From Linnemannia schmuckeri (lineage: Eukaryota; Mortierellomycota; Mortierellomycetes; Mortierellales; Mortierellaceae), in NCBI GenBank assembly GCA_029449235.1, contig JANATG010000005.1, positions 186,001-250,000 of the forward strand: a stretch of DNA of 64,000 nucleotides, written 5' to 3'. Shown piece after piece: positions 10,478 to 23,820 of the stretch. A program made the position numbers and the translations under genes. How positions within the stretch are numbered: position 1 is the stretch's first letter; each line of letters starts with the position of its first letter. The notes under the pieces were generated by a model. The model searched no databases and was not told the DNA's origin. It saw only the letters and a program-made list of their open reading frames with translations.

Positions 10478-12900
10478 ATGGGTCTGTCCAAGAAACTGAC
10501 CATCGCCTGCGTCCTCTCGCTCGCAACCTCTGCCCTCCTCTTCACCTCTGCCACTCCAGCTCCAGGAGCGTTCGACTCGATCGTCCACGAGGCCGACCGC
10601 TTCGTCGACCAGACCATCGGTCAACTCGAGTTCAACTGGGACAATGTCGAAGAAAAGGTCCACGATGTCCTCGATGACCTCTCCCACAAGCTCCAGTCCA
10701 AGGTCGACAAGGCCACCGAGTGGGTCCATACCCTGACCCACGAGTCCTTCCCTGGTGTCCAGATGCGCCTTAAGGAGCCCAAGCTCTGTGATCCTTCCGT
10801 CAAGCAGGTAACTGTCTTTATATGATTGATGGAGATGGCTATACGCTGTTCGCGTTTCCCCGCAACCCCCTTCTTCCTCCAAGTGATGACTTTATTGCTG
10901 TTATTTTCCAGGGCGATCCTGAAACAATCCATTATCGTTGATCATATATGGTGTAGTGTGTCGTGTAGTCCATTTTTTTAATGGGGAAACAAAAAAAGAA
11001 GGGGATGGATTGGATGAGATCCTATCAGCAACCGTGCTAGCCTTCCAGTTTCCCTTCCCCCCCCCCCCCCGTTTTTTTTCTTTTCTTCTCTTTCTTTTTC
11101 GTTCCCTCATCACCATCAACAGCTCTCGATGAGCTTTTTTTTTTTCTTTCTGTTTGTGAACGAAGGAAGAATGCGGCGGTGTGGACAGTTGACACCCGTC
11201 ACCTTTCATAGAAAGAGAGGTAGCGGGAGAAAAGCGAGTCAGGATAAACGGGTACAACGGACCAGGAGAAAGAAGGAGAGGGAATGGCGTTGACTTCGCA
11301 ACCAACAAATGGATGATGGTAGATAGCATCATTCGCGATATTCCACATTTCATTCCAGGATATTCAGCCATTGGAACCATTCAAAGGGATACTGTTTCCC
11401 AACAAAATAACGGATACCAAGGGGGTAGTGATGATGGCGAATAAGGAGAGAAGACAGCAAAGGAAAAAAAGGGGACCCACTTCATTTGTACCTGTCATGC
11501 GAGGACCGTGAAGGGTGATGAGCTGCTTTGGCCCTATGACCTTTCTCCATCTAGTGTATTTGACCCTTAACTCAAAATGATTATGGGCTTGGCACTCCAC
11601 AAGGGACAAACGCACCACTGCAATTGAACGAGATATTAACACCATTCCCTCTACGTCATGACACTAGTACTCGGGATATTTGGATGTGGGAGCAGATAAG
11701 CACTTCTTCTTCTGGTTCTTCGAGTCGCGCAACAAGCCCGAGTCAGATCCCTTGACTCTCTGGTTGAACGGTGGCCCAGGATGCTCGTCCCTCACCGGTC
11801 TCTTCATGGAGCTCGGACCCTGCAGCGTCAAGGAGGATGGCTCCGACACCCAGTACAACCCCCACTCCTGGAACTCCAACTCGTCCGTCATCTTCCTCGA
11901 CCAGCCCACCAATGTCGGATACTCCTATGGCGAGTCTGTTTCCAACACCTTTACCGCCGCCAAGGACGTCTACGCCCTCCTTCAGGTCTTCTTCAAGGAG
12001 TTCCCTAAGTACCAGCGCCTTGATTTCCACATTGCTGGAGAGTCTTACGCCGGACACTACATCCCCGCCATCGGTAAAGAAATCAACGACGGCAACAAGA
12101 AGATGGCCACTCCTCTCCTCCGTGCCCCCGGTATTCAGCACATCAACTTGGTTTCTTTGATGATCGGAAACGGATTGACGGACCCCAAGACCCAGTACGA
12201 GTTCTACCCCGACATGGCCTGCCGCAACTCATACGGCGCTGTCCTCGACGATGCCACCTGCGACAAGATGACAGCTGCTTACCCCGCCTGCGCTGATTTG
12301 ATCCAAGCCTGCTACGACACTAACTCTGTCTTCCGCTGCTTGCCCGCCGCCGCCTACTGCAACAAGGAGATGATTCAGCCCTACCAGATGTCTGGCCAGA
12401 ACCCCTATGACGTTCGCAAGAAGTGCGAGGGCGAGGGAGGACTCTGCTACCCTATCCTGGATGTCATTCAGACCTACTTGAACAAGGAGGAGGTCAAGGC
12501 CGAGTTGGGCGTCCAGGTCGAGAAGTATCAATCGTGCAACATGCAGATCAACATGCGCTTTATGCTCCAGGGAGACTGGATGAAGCCTTTCCACTTCATG
12601 GTTCCCCCACTGCTTGAAGACGGTATCCGTGTGTTGTTGTACTCTGGTGATGCTGATTTCATCTGCAACTGGATGGGTAACAAGGCCTGGGCCTTGTCGC
12701 TCCCTTGGTCGGGTCAGATCAAGATGCAGGAGAAGAAGGACAAGAAGTGGATTGCTAACGGTCACCATGCTGGTGATGTTCGCACTTCGGGTCCTTTGAC
12801 CTTCCTCCGTGCCTTTGGAGGTGGACACATGCTCCCCTATGACAAGCCTGAGGAGTCCTTGGCGATGTTCAACACCTGGGTTGCTGGCAAGAAATTGTAA
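10478..12900 (+). CDS. PRC1: Carboxypeptidase Y-type serine carboxypeptidase (peptidase S10)
   Basis: Two exons, 10478-10807 and 11668-12900, joined in phase 0 by an unusually long 860-bp GT-AG intron; the junction restores the family's CDPSVKQYSGYLDV block. The protein is 520 aa, close to yeast CPY. It starts with a signal peptide (LTIACVLSLATSALLF) and a pro-region of about 95 residues (FNWDNVEEKVHDVLDD). The mature part has WLNGGPGCSSL, the nucleophile Ser236 in GESYAGHY, the acid Asp440 in SGDADFICNW and His500 in GGGHMLPYD, a full Ser-Asp-His triad. Cysteines are placed as in vacuolar CPY. The enzyme releases C-terminal amino acids in the vacuole after pro-region removal. The symbol follows the yeast orthologue. 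Confidence 0.92.
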
Positions 12901-13230
12901 ATTTTGAGATTATGAATTCGAGGTCGTCCCTTGTTAGCTTTTTTTTCTTGGACGACTTTTTCTTTTTTAATACCTGTGAATAAAAAAAACTATCAATTGT
13001 ACTTGGTTCCTGGTTAGTGTGAAGTGTTCATGCAAATGCAACTTTGGTATCATGCGATTTGTCGACGAACTATGGACTCTGGGATGAAAAGAGATATGAT
13101 CATTGTTGGAGTGGAATGCACGTCACTTTTTTGACCAATTATTTCAGGTCTCTTTTTTTTTTTTTTTAATCATTTCTCTCTTCCAACACACAAACCTACA
13201 TCTCAGAACCAGGCAGGAATCAGGAAGAAC
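12901..13230. other. Intergenic region between carboxypeptidase Y and the histidine phosphatase
   Basis: A T-rich 3' flank followed by a short promoter with a T tract near 13152-13167. Nothing else is seen. Confidence 0.4.
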
Positions 13231-14125
13231 ATGAAGTTTGTGTTGTTTCGACATGGGCATTCGCTTGCCAATCAGGAATCGCGGATCGTCTCTTCACTCG
13301 AGAACGGGACTCGCACCGATGGAGGACCCGATGGGACAGGCTTTGGACTCTCTTCCAAAGGACGCCTTGAAGTCGTCGAGGTAACCTTCTCTATGTCAGC
13401 GCGAGGAGGAAGACAAACAGCAACGGCGTGGGGAAGAGAGGGACAGAGAGAGTTCTCATAAGAGTCAATTGAAAATGAGGTGTTGTTCCATGGGTTACTT
13501 ACTTGGACATATCACGACTTCATGTTTATTTTTTTACTCTGATCTACTATAGACGGCAAAGTCGCTAGCAGATCATATCATCGCATCTTCAACTCAAAGC
13601 CAAAAACGCGCCATAATCCGGATCTTGACATCCCCTTTCCAGCGAACCCTCAACACCGCCTCCATCATCAAATCCCAATTCCGCACCTCCTTCAACCCCT
13701 CTTCCACTCCACAGATTACCCTAGAAGCTGGTCTGACCATCACCCACGACCTCCGAGAACGCTTTTTTGGAGAATTTGAAATGCAGACTCCCTCCGATCA
13801 TCTCTACAGCCGCGTCTGGACCGCAGATGCTCAGAACCCATTCCATGAACAGTTTGGAGTGGAGAGTGTTGTGGATGTGACGAGACGTGTTACGGAGGTT
13901 ATTCGGATCCAGGAGGAGCGCCAAAAGGAGGAAGAGGAAGGGGAGGAGGTGTGGGTGGTACTGGTGAGTCATGGGGATTCGTTACAAATCTTGCAGACGG
14001 CGATGAGAGGATGGAGTGGAGATCGGCATCGGCAGCTGGAGCATTTGGAGACTTCCAACTGGAGGGTTGTTGAGTGGTGTCCGGAACTCAAAGCTGCTCA
14101 TCAGCCTTGTTCTGGTCGCTCGTAG
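13231..14125 (+). CDS. Histidine phosphatase (phosphoglycerate-mutase-like) family protein
   Basis: Two exons, 13231-13380 and 13553-14125, with a phase-0 intron of 172 bp; 240 aa. The start gives MKFVLFRHGHSLAN, the catalytic RHG box with His8 as the expected phospho-acceptor at the extreme N-terminus, as is usual for the family. Later blocks fit as well: ILTSPFQRTLNTASII (second Arg), LRERFFGEFE (acid) and VVLVSHGDSLQIL (second His). This is a complete set of catalytic elements. The family covers phosphoglycerate mutases, fructose-2,6-bisphosphatases and broad-specificity phosphatases. The small size and SPFQRT/SHGDS motifs favour a phosphatase, but the substrate is not readable. An acidic run (KEEEEGEEV) lies on the surface before the second His strand. 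No targeting signal is seen. Confidence 0.82.
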
Positions 14126-14460
14126 AGAGGCACTAAGGAAATAGAGATATATAATAATATAGACATGGATATGTATACGTGCGCGCATGTGTGCTCCTGT
14201 GTATGTGTGTGGCTGGAGAGGATAAGGAGAGCATGGGGTCGCGGATAGATTTTATCCGCAGCTGATGCAAGTCCATCGGCACGAGGGGAGGGGGATGTGA
14301 TTGCTTCTCTGTATTCGAAAGCTGCTCGGCGTAAGCCTCTCTCCTCCTGCACCTCCTGCTGATCTGAGATAACGATTTCATGGTGGTTCTTTCTGTGGTT
14401 GGTGCGCCTCATGTCAGATGGGGCAAAAGAAAGAAAGAAAAAAAAAGCTTATGCCCCGGG

Positions 14461-14484
14461 ATGTACATGTACATGTACATGTAC
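14461..14484. repeat. (ATGTAC)4 tandem repeat
   Basis: Four exact copies of the 6-base unit ATGTAC; the array is palindromic as a whole. Confidence 0.95.
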
Positions 14485-14612
14485 GTCGTTCCTTTCCTTC
14501 CTTGTCAGACACGCGTGTTTCCATGAGACAAACAGCTTCTGCAAGAGAAAGGGACCAATCACCGGCGAGCAAAAGCACCCATGAAAGGGAGAGCTGCTGG
14601 AAGTGATAAGTC

Positions 14613-14613
<1 letters not shown>

Positions 14614-14666
<53 letters not shown>
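14614..14666 (+). repeat. Poly-A tract, 53 bases
   Basis: An uninterrupted run of 53 A, the longest homopolymer in the window. It could be slippage expansion or the tail of an old retroposed copy, but no coding or SINE body is visible upstream. Confidence 0.9.
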
Positions 14667-14668
<2 letters not shown>

Positions 14669-17600
14669 AAGCTGATTAGCTATGTGCGCTCATTGGTATT
14701 CTCTTCTTGAATATTCTTTCTTTCGCTGCCACCACCACCGCTTGCCTTGTGGTTGTGAGACTGTAGTAATGGCTTGTGGTTATGGGTGGTTATTATTATC
14801 GTAAGCATCTGTTTCGATGAGTCCGATCTAAGGATGGACCTTGGGAAGGAGTGAACGAGAGAGACACTCTCCAACCCTGCGAGGGAACGATTGAGTCGAA
14901 AATAATAAAAAAGAACGCGACTCGTGTTTGGGCGGATATGGTAAAAGATCACAAAACACCCGAGGAGGAAAATAAAATACAGATCTGGGGCATGGAAAGA
15001 ATGCATTGGGAGAGGAATACAGGCACGTACGATATGTTTTGCCAAAATGCGTTCATTCATCCTTGCCCGTCTTTTTTTTTTTTTTTGTTGTTTTTATCAT
15101 TGGACATGTCCCATTTTGTCACACTTAACCTCCATCCTCTCACACCCATGGACCCAGATCGATGCCCCTCGCGTTCATTGAAATATTTTTGGATTGTACG
15201 GATGTAGGGCGCTTGAAAAAATCGACCCATTGCTGTTTTACCATGTGGAAACAAGAAAACTGTTTTTTTAAAAAGCAAAATATACAGTCCATACAACAAG
15301 AAGGAGATCGTGTTTCGCATCACCAATGAAATATGTCTCTCATCTTCTTCAATTGAGGCAAGTGTTAAGGTAGCGTTCAAACTTGGCTCGTAAAAAAAAT
15401 GCTCACTTGCATTGTTTCGCATCGCATCGCCTCGCATCACCTTTTGCGGCCGACTTTCCCAGCTTACTCTTCCACCCAATTTTTTTTTTTTTTTTTTTTT
15501 TTTGGCCAAGAAACTAAGTGGGTCGAGTTCGTTGTTGAGTGAGCCGTGCCGCAACTTTGAGGTAGTTCAAATTTCCAATCACTTCACTTTAACTCACTGC
15601 CTCTTCTTCCCCCAGACAAGGACGAGCTCAGAACAAGAAAAAAAAGAAAACACTCTTAATTCGCTCAACGTCAGAAAATGATGCAACTCCGCCCTCCCAT
15701 ACTCATATCTTTCACAAGGCAGCTACTCTTTCACTCTTTCACTACAGAAAAAAAAAGGCGGAAAGGCTTGCTCACATTTTATTTTGACTGTCTCTCTACC
15801 CTGTGCCTTGCTTCTGTTCCCTTGGGTGGTCTACAAACAAACAGCTGTTTGGACGGGGATATCGTCTTCTTTGGAGTCGAGCTGAGTTGCGCTGGAATAA
15901 GGACAGCCTGGATAATTCACCTTTGAATTATTAGTGTACTATGATATTTTTTCAAGCTCCACTCCTTTGGCCTCTCTGTCCGTGATTGTTGACGCATACG
16001 TATGGCTCAGACCACGTTTCCAATCTTCAAAAAATGTTCTCTCGACTCTCTAAATTCTCACTCGCTTATGTTTTTTCGCATGTTAACAGATTATCCTTGG
16101 ACTGGGTAATATGCTGATCTGAAAAGGGCGATGATGAGTGGGTAAGGGAAAGATTTTTTTTGGAGGATATATGGGATAAAGTGAACATCTTTTTCATAGG
16201 CTTAGAGAAGATGGGATCTGTTAACCCCACAGACTATCGCGCGTAACCATTACGCATCTTGATAAAGGGGTTTTAAAAAAATCAACGCGCGACAGCAAGA
16301 GTAGACGCTAGTGACCCACATTACATCTCTCAAAATGGTACGAAAGATGCGATTCTCAAGAGGACGTGACCAATTTCTCAATATCAGCCATGTTTCCTGA
16401 TCTGGTTCGGGTCGCGCAGGCGTAAATGACGATACGCTCTGATGCTTGTAGCACAGAATTAAGCCAAAACAGATGCTAAGGAACAGAGTGACCCGACTCG
16501 AGGTACGACATCTGTTTGCATTCTTTATTTCTGTGTGTGAGACCTGTAAGGCGTGTGCGATGACACAACAATAATGCAACAAACACAACATTATGGGCAG
16601 GCGGGCGGGAGAGAAAGAGTAAGGGCCAATACACAACACAGGATGAAAAAAACTACATTTAGTACTAAACATACGATATTCGTCCTGTCTGAATCGTGAA
16701 CATGCGCACGCACAGCTTGAAGTGTTTGTCTGTGGAATAGCACATACACAGAGACTCAAGACAGAGACAGAGTGGGACTGAAGGAAATCCAAGTTTAGAT
16801 CAAAAGAAAAAAAAAAGTTAATGACACGCCCTTTCTCTTGCTCATTGTCCTCGCTTACCTTTTCCAACACAAATCGTCATAGGCGTTTCAACAAGTGTTT
16901 ATTCCTTCTCACTCATTTGTTTGACAAAAGCGGTGTATTCTTTGCCGGTGGTTTTTTTCCTTGAGATGGTTTTGCCTCGTGGCAATTGAAAGAATGCCAA
17001 TACACGGAGTTTTCGTTTGTGGGACAAAGAAAAGTGAACACATGGTTGCGATACTCCCAAATAAGGATTCCCCTCTTCCTCTCCTCCTCTTCCACTACCA
17101 GTGGCGGCGGCGAATTACTTTAGTGGTTGAAAATTGAAGAAATAAAGAGCACGATAATTTTGTATGGTGTTAAAGCGGAGAAAATAAGAAAAAGTTTATG
17201 AGTGAGCGAGTGGAAAATGGAGAAAGAGGGAATATCGAGAGGTGCTCTTTTGGTGATCGAAAAGAGGAGGGGGGGGGGGGGAGCGACGATCTACAGTGCC
17301 ATAGGTCTCCGAGAGAGGGTGGATTTAAGAAAGGAAAAGGGTAGCCACGGCTAAAAGGTTATGAAGAAAGATGGATTGAAGGCACGGGGTAAGGAAAGGA
17401 GTTCGGTGGCAAGTGGGTGAACTTGTATGCGTTGCGAGATACTACTACCCTCCGTCCTTCTCTTCTACAGAAGCTATGCAGTGCATGGACGGACTGAACT
17501 GACCGATAAGACGTGCCGGACAGAGGGACGGACGGATTTAAGGTGTTCGTTCTGAGTTGTCCTTCATTTCGGGTTCCCTCTTTATTCATGGCCTAAAAGG

Positions 17601-20600
17601 ACCGTGTGTCTGACTGTCCGATCGCAAATAAGTGGAAGGAAATGCAATAATTCCCAATTGTGGTAAAGAAACCTCATTCCTCATGCTTTATGCCCACTCG
17701 CTCTTCCCTTCCCCCTCTCTCGGAGAAAATTCATACACCTCAATGACCGGCATCAACAGCTGCTCTTCTTTTTTTTTTTTTTTTTTTACAATATTATACC
17801 ACTCTCGCAGGTAAGGTATACATATTTCCCTCAACCTTTTGATCATCCGCAACCTGGTGAATGCATATGTATCGGAGCAATAAGAAAACATGGAGGGAAA
17901 AAAAGCATTTCTGGGCTTTGTTTGATGCATAAAGAGGAAAAAAAAAATAAGAACGGCGTCAGACCACAATTATGAATCATCACCAGTTGTGATACATTGG
18001 GAGACTGTGCCTTTCCATCCTCCGCGGGACTACCAAAACGGGCAGATAAAGGGTTAGAAGAGTACCTTCTTGCATGCGATGAGGGTATGTGAGTTACATG
18101 AGTACAGTATTTAGGAAGGAAAGGGTTGGCGAGGTAGAGACACTAGAACCGAATGGGGTATGGTGCGCCATGTAGTGGCAGATAAAAGGAGAAAGGGTGA
18201 CTCTGTGTATACTTTAGGGTCATTCCACGTTTTTGAAAGGGAATAAGGGGGTAAACAGCAATATAACGTTTACATAAAACGATCTCCTAGAGGATAAGGA
18301 GAGAGGACACTAAAAGGAAACACAAAGGCAGGGTTCTCGTTACTCTATTCCTTGTGAAAGTTACACTACATGTTGTTAATGAGGGCGGATAGACGACCGT
18401 TTTGAGCAATGACCTCGATAAAAATTCAATGCAATTACCCTGAATGAGGAGGAGCCGTGAACAATAAGAATGAAGCATGAGGCAAAGAATAAGGTGAAGG
18501 AAGGAAAGTAGGAAGGAAGGAAGTGGTGTGATATTCAGGGACCATTGTCCCAAGGAAGGAATGACGCTGATTCTTCGTTCTTCCCCCTTGTTTTTATTTT
18601 TCACATGGAAACGCAGGGACCACCTCTGAAGAAAATATCAGACATGAGTGGAACCATTATTTTTACTTTATCAGTTATTGAATTGCAAATGATAACGGTC
18701 GGGCTGCCTGCCACTTAAAAAATTATTTTCTCTCCACGTTCCTTTGCACTCTTCTTTTTTTTAATTCCTTTTATGAAGGGTGGATTCAAAATACAAATTG
18801 AATTGAGAAAAAAGCTGGGATGGATGTGGAGGAGGAAGCTGATTGTGCTCTTCTTTATTTTTCACATGCGATTTTCTCAGCTTTGTTGTTTTCGCGGGTT
18901 GTTCTTTGCCGTGTTGTTTTTTTTTTCTTCGCTTGGAGTAAAAGTGTGGTTGCTTTCGAATTTGGGACACGCTAGGATTGTCCGGGTTAGTTTCCATATT
19001 GTTTGTTTTTCTGTGTAAGCGACAACAAAACGATATTTGAGTTTTTCCACGGGAGGGCTCGGCTCTATTTAGGAGACAATTCTTCGCCTTTTGTTACATC
19101 CATCCGTCCTCTGGATATCCTTGATCTGTTCCTGTTTGTTTGTATTTTTTTTTTGCTTGAACTCCATCCATGCAGAAGAGCATAGGGGTTGAAATGTAGG
19201 GGGTAAAGGAAGTATCTCAGGGCATTATTTTCTGGTATTGGTGTGATTGATGAAAGATAGAGTGGGCGAGTTTTGTTGAGAAAAGGAGAATATGTATGGG
19301 AAAAAAGGGGTGATTCTTGGCTGTGGCTCGGATGCCGTCTTTTCCCCCTCTTCGAATCCTGTTACTCCAGCCGAGAAAAAAAGGGTACCGAACGAGTATG
19401 TGTTTCTGCTGGACCATGGGGATCACATAGAAGAAATGCCAAGCTCCATTCCTTGGATGCTTTCGTCATACCGAAAATACCTCCTTCCTTCACCCCCATC
19501 AAAAACAAACAATTTTACTCTGTTCTTTTTTGTTATTTGTTTGTTTACGTATCTTGATCTGGGCGAGTAGCCGGCTTTAGTAGGCCGATAGTTGTACAAC
19601 AAAAACAACAAAGTAGCGAAGCAGTGAAGAATGGAGAGAAACTATCCGTGCTCACGTTTTTGATCCTTTGTAAGGCGATATGATACAAAAGGGGATTCTT
19701 TTTTGTCTGATAGTCAAGCAAGTAGGAGCATACGTAAGATAAAAAATTCGCTGTGTGCGGTTTTTTAGATCGGTAGCACTTTTTTTTTTTTTACCCTACT
19801 GCATTTCCTGTTTTTTTAATGAGGTGGGCACGAAAGAAGCCAATACATATGATAAGTGATCCTCATTCCTCTTCCTTTTCGTCCTTTTTCTCGTTCATTA
19901 GTAAAGGAACAGATTTCATCATCGTTCGAAAAGAGTTCTGGATCAAGAGAGAAATAAGGACGGCAGAAATTTGTCCGAGTATGTTTTAGGAAACTAAGGT
20001 TGATATGTGTCTTTGCACAATTTTATTTTTGTGTGCGTGCGTAGATGCTTAGATGGCACCATGTACCGCCCGTGTATATATATGTGTGTATGGACGAATG
20101 GATGATGGCACTGCGGCTCGGTCGGCTTGGTTCGGGTCGAGTGCCAGGCAGGGTCCCATTCGACCCGTCATGTTCCGATTGGAAGGCCAAAAAAAGAAAT
20201 CCCACCCCCCTCTCCTCTCTCTCTCCCTCTCATTCTTCTTCCCCTTCCCTCTCGTGGAAACGGGACAGTTGAGGAGCATTAACATCATGGTTCATGAGCA
20301 GTGTATGAGAGCCATTAGGGAGGAAGTGAGAAGGAGGGATGAGGGGAGAGGTATAGAGAATAAAAGAAACACGCCATAATTTCGTTGGTACAGCGAACGA
20401 GAAACAAAAAAAAAAAAAAAAAAAAAAAAAGAATTAAGGTATTTGTTGTATTGTTGTTTATTCTAGGCCATGGGAGAAAGCGAAAGGGAGTGCATGGCCC
20501 AAAAAGCTAAAGCTACATGCAAAGAAGTTACAACAAATGTAGCGAAAACAATGAGGCATTACTTTAGAAGTAAATAAACGAATGTTCTTCTTTGAGCATA

Positions 20601-23600
20601 CACCACTCATGGTCCATGTATCAGAGTTCGAGCTTTGATGTACCTTTGTGTGGTGTTGGCTTGATTTTTATGTTTGTCTTGGAAGCAGCTGTTTAGAAAA
20701 GGCATTATCGCCAAAAGCCCCTCCCTTTCTCCTCTTTGCCCTCTTACTCAGGTTCAAGCTAACTTACTATGATGCTAAGTTGAAAGGCAAAGCAAATCCA
20801 CACTCACTCAATCACTTAACCCAACCGATCACACCTATGGCGCTACATGAGAGGCAGCTCTATTTCTTTCTGGCTAAATCGTTCAATCTCCACCTGCACT
20901 TTGTCTTATATCTTTTTTTGTGCTGCTGCTATTAGTTAAAATAGCAACCGCGATCCTTCCTTTTCTTTTAGACGCTGACAAAGATGGTTGTGTATCAGCT
21001 TGAACAAAAAGGTGAAGAAAGTGAGAACAGGATGAAGAGAAAGACGGAGTTAGCACTCGTTAAAATGACAAAGCAGAGCTAGAAGCAAAATATTTGAGAG
21101 CCATGGATGGACGTGGTGGTTGGTGGAGATGGAGTTTTTCGAGAGATACCAATCGTTTGCTTCATAGGTCACATACACCCGTGGTCGTTGGGGTTTGCTT
21201 GGCTGGTTGAAGGAAGCAGGTGAGAGTGCAGAGCTACGTAGCTAAGTATGCAGGATAATAGTGAAGAATGCTCGTTCGAATGTGCTTGATTGGTTCGTTT
21301 TGGATGGCGCATCACCCTGCTGTAGGTCCAAGTAATAAAAAATGAACGCGAGAGTTATGCGTCAAGAGGGAGAAATACAGAGAGATACACAAAGGCACAA
21401 GTAGCCCAACAAGACATGCCTGGACGCTTAACAACCGCAGCATTTTAAGCACTAGGTAGAAACCGCGCTACTCTCTTCTCCGCCATGAAGTTAAACAATG
21501 AGAAAGAAGCGTGTAGGTTCACACCCCAATCACAGATCGATCTATTCAAGCGCACCTTGTTTTTAGACCGAATGATTCGATCTACAGAAAAAACAAATGC
21601 TAGTAAGAAGAAAAAAAGTGTAGACTACTGCTCGCTCTCCATAGATATGAACACAGGAGACAAAGAACACGGATGTGAGTACGAGCTCTGTAAGCATCAA
21701 TACCCATTCTTGGCAGAGCCGTGGCCAGCCGGTCCTCATGGGTAAAGAAGAGGGAGAAAGGGGGCCAAGAGAAACGAGAAACAAAGTGACAAAGAATCGG
21801 ACGCGCCGCGTTTGCTGCTGTCGCACTTCGGCCGGTTCCATGTTTCCAAACACTGTACAAAAAGAGTGAACAAATATTTCAAATTTGTCATGGGAATTTG
21901 TGGTAATGGGAGTACAAAAACGAAATCATCTTGCATTTTCTTGAACACAAGCACTCGCTCACTTATTCTACTCAAGCTACTCGCCTGAGTCTGCAACCAA
22001 AGAAAAAAGAAGGTCCTATCACCTTTTTTTTGTGGAGGGAGAAGAGTCAGAAAGCTGGGACATTAAAGCCGATGAAAAATCGAATGTGTTGTTGCTACTC
22101 CGTCCCAAGACAGAAACATGCATTCAGAAAAAAAAATACATGGTCTAGGGCGATCTCCGGTTTTTACTACTTCGAGAATAAAAAAATAGTATGATGGTCT
22201 AGAGAAGGACGAAGAAATAAGTGGGTGATATAGCTGATTGTCGGGTCAATTGCTTGCCGATAAAAAGAAAAGCACTGAAAACAAGCAAAATGCAGCATGT
22301 TTGTATAAAAGAAAAAAAAAAGCTGACGACAGCTGGAGAGATAGAGAAAATAAAAGATAGCGAAAACGGTATCTACCGTTTGAGATGCAGATCGAGATTG
22401 TGATTTTAACGGTAAGAATAAAAAAAAGAAAACGAAAAAGGAAGACAGTAGACAAGCTGAAGAATAAACCCACAGAAAAATGTAAGGAGGATTGGTACTA
22501 TTCTTACTGTGAGCAAGGAAGAAGGAGTATTGTGAAGAAAATAAAGACTATCAAGGGATAGCCGTTGAGGCACAACGTTTACCTTTTTTCATCTTTTTTT
22601 TCGAGGCAGATTGAAAGAGATGTGTAGGAATGTCACTTGGGTTACTATCTACCTATTTCCCGTAGGATAAGTGGTACGGGGTAACTATTCGTGACCCGTA
22701 GGCGTTGCGTTTTTTTCGGTAGGGTAGTGGCCTGTGGTGTGGATACCAGTGTATTGTTTGTTCATGTCCATATGCATGCCTAGTGCCAAGGTGAAATTCA
22801 TGTTAAGCATCGCCTCCTTTTTCCATTGTCCTTCTTTCTCCTCCCCCTGCCGCTCAGCTCCTGGTTTTGTTTGTGATATTTCCACTTCATGTTTTGCTCC
22901 CGGAAGGTAAGGAAGAACCATCGCATGAAGAGGGGGGTGAGCACAAGGAAGAAGGAAAGAGAGGGGGGTTCTGGAAGGGAGGATAAGGGAAGGGGAACTC
23001 GGTCCTCTCCTCAACCATTTGGCATAATGAAGACGACATTGTATGTTTTTGTGGTCAAGGCAAGGCAAGAAAATCTGCCGGGCGGAGGCATATTTGTGCT
23101 AAACCTTCTCAATTGTAGCCCGCAGACCAGTGGCAAAGAGTCCGACCGCAGAAAACGATCTTAGGAGACAGCCAAGGGAGAGAGAGATAGACAGGGACTC
23201 TAAGTGAGCAAATCGCTTTAATCCCTCAAGCCGACCTTTCGTTCTCTCTGATAGTTTGGCCGCCCAGTATGACAAGGGTATCGGATGGGAGATGGATGAA
23301 GAAAAGTTAAAAAAAAAAACGCTCGAAAAGGAGAGGCGAGACCAGATGGGCATCTGAATAGAGAGGGGAGATCGACATGTGGGATTTGGAGCGAGAGAGT
23401 GAAGGTGAGAGTGAGGTAGAGAAATGACCTCCGGACTGGCGATGTAAGGGTGGGCTCGCTATCTTCTCATCTCGGCATTGAGGTATCCGGACCAGTCTGA
23501 ACACCAAACAACAAAGCGATGATGATGACGGCGATGGCGGACGCTTACTTACTTACTTTTCTTAGTAAGAATGTGTAGCGGAGCAAAGTGTGTCTCTTCC

Positions 23601-23728
23601 ACTCTTCCACTTCGGATAGCGGGTATTTCTTTTGCTTATGGGCGAAATGTCGTGACCAGGCAACATATATCGAGCGTGAGCAGTCATACATAAAAAAAAC
23701 TCCAAGCCCAGCAGAGTAAGCAGCCAGC

Positions 23729-23820
23729 TAGCCAGCCAGTCAGCCAGCCAGTGATCAGGGCCGACGATGGATGGACAGGCAGGCAAAAGAGTCGAGCAGC
23801 CAGTCAGGCAGGCAGCCGGT
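23729..23820. repeat. CAGC/CAGT imperfect tandem repeat cluster
   Basis: Repeated AGCCAGC, CAGTCAGC and GGCAGGCAGC units over about 90 bases, interrupted once in the middle. Confidence 0.7.

Noticed and set aside
10901..11380. 159-codon minus-strand frame inside the carboxypeptidase intron
   Set aside because: Its translation is low-complexity K/R/G-rich sequence from T- and C-runs read backwards, with no domain.
11743..12828. Long open frames on the other strand of the carboxypeptidase exon
   Set aside because: Shadows of a GC-rich coding exon; they lack family resemblance and the opposite strand has a full catalytic triad.
14461..14484. (ATGTAC)4 as a regulatory palindrome
   Set aside because: A simple microsatellite explains it; no flanking element supports a binding site.
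15057..15554. 165-codon minus-strand frame in the gene desert
   Set aside because: Contains homopolymer-encoded lysine runs and no recognisable motif; typical of random open frames here.
23729..23820. CAGC repeats as a CRISPR array or attachment site
   Set aside because: Units are only 4-8 bases, without unique spacers, in a eukaryotic genome.
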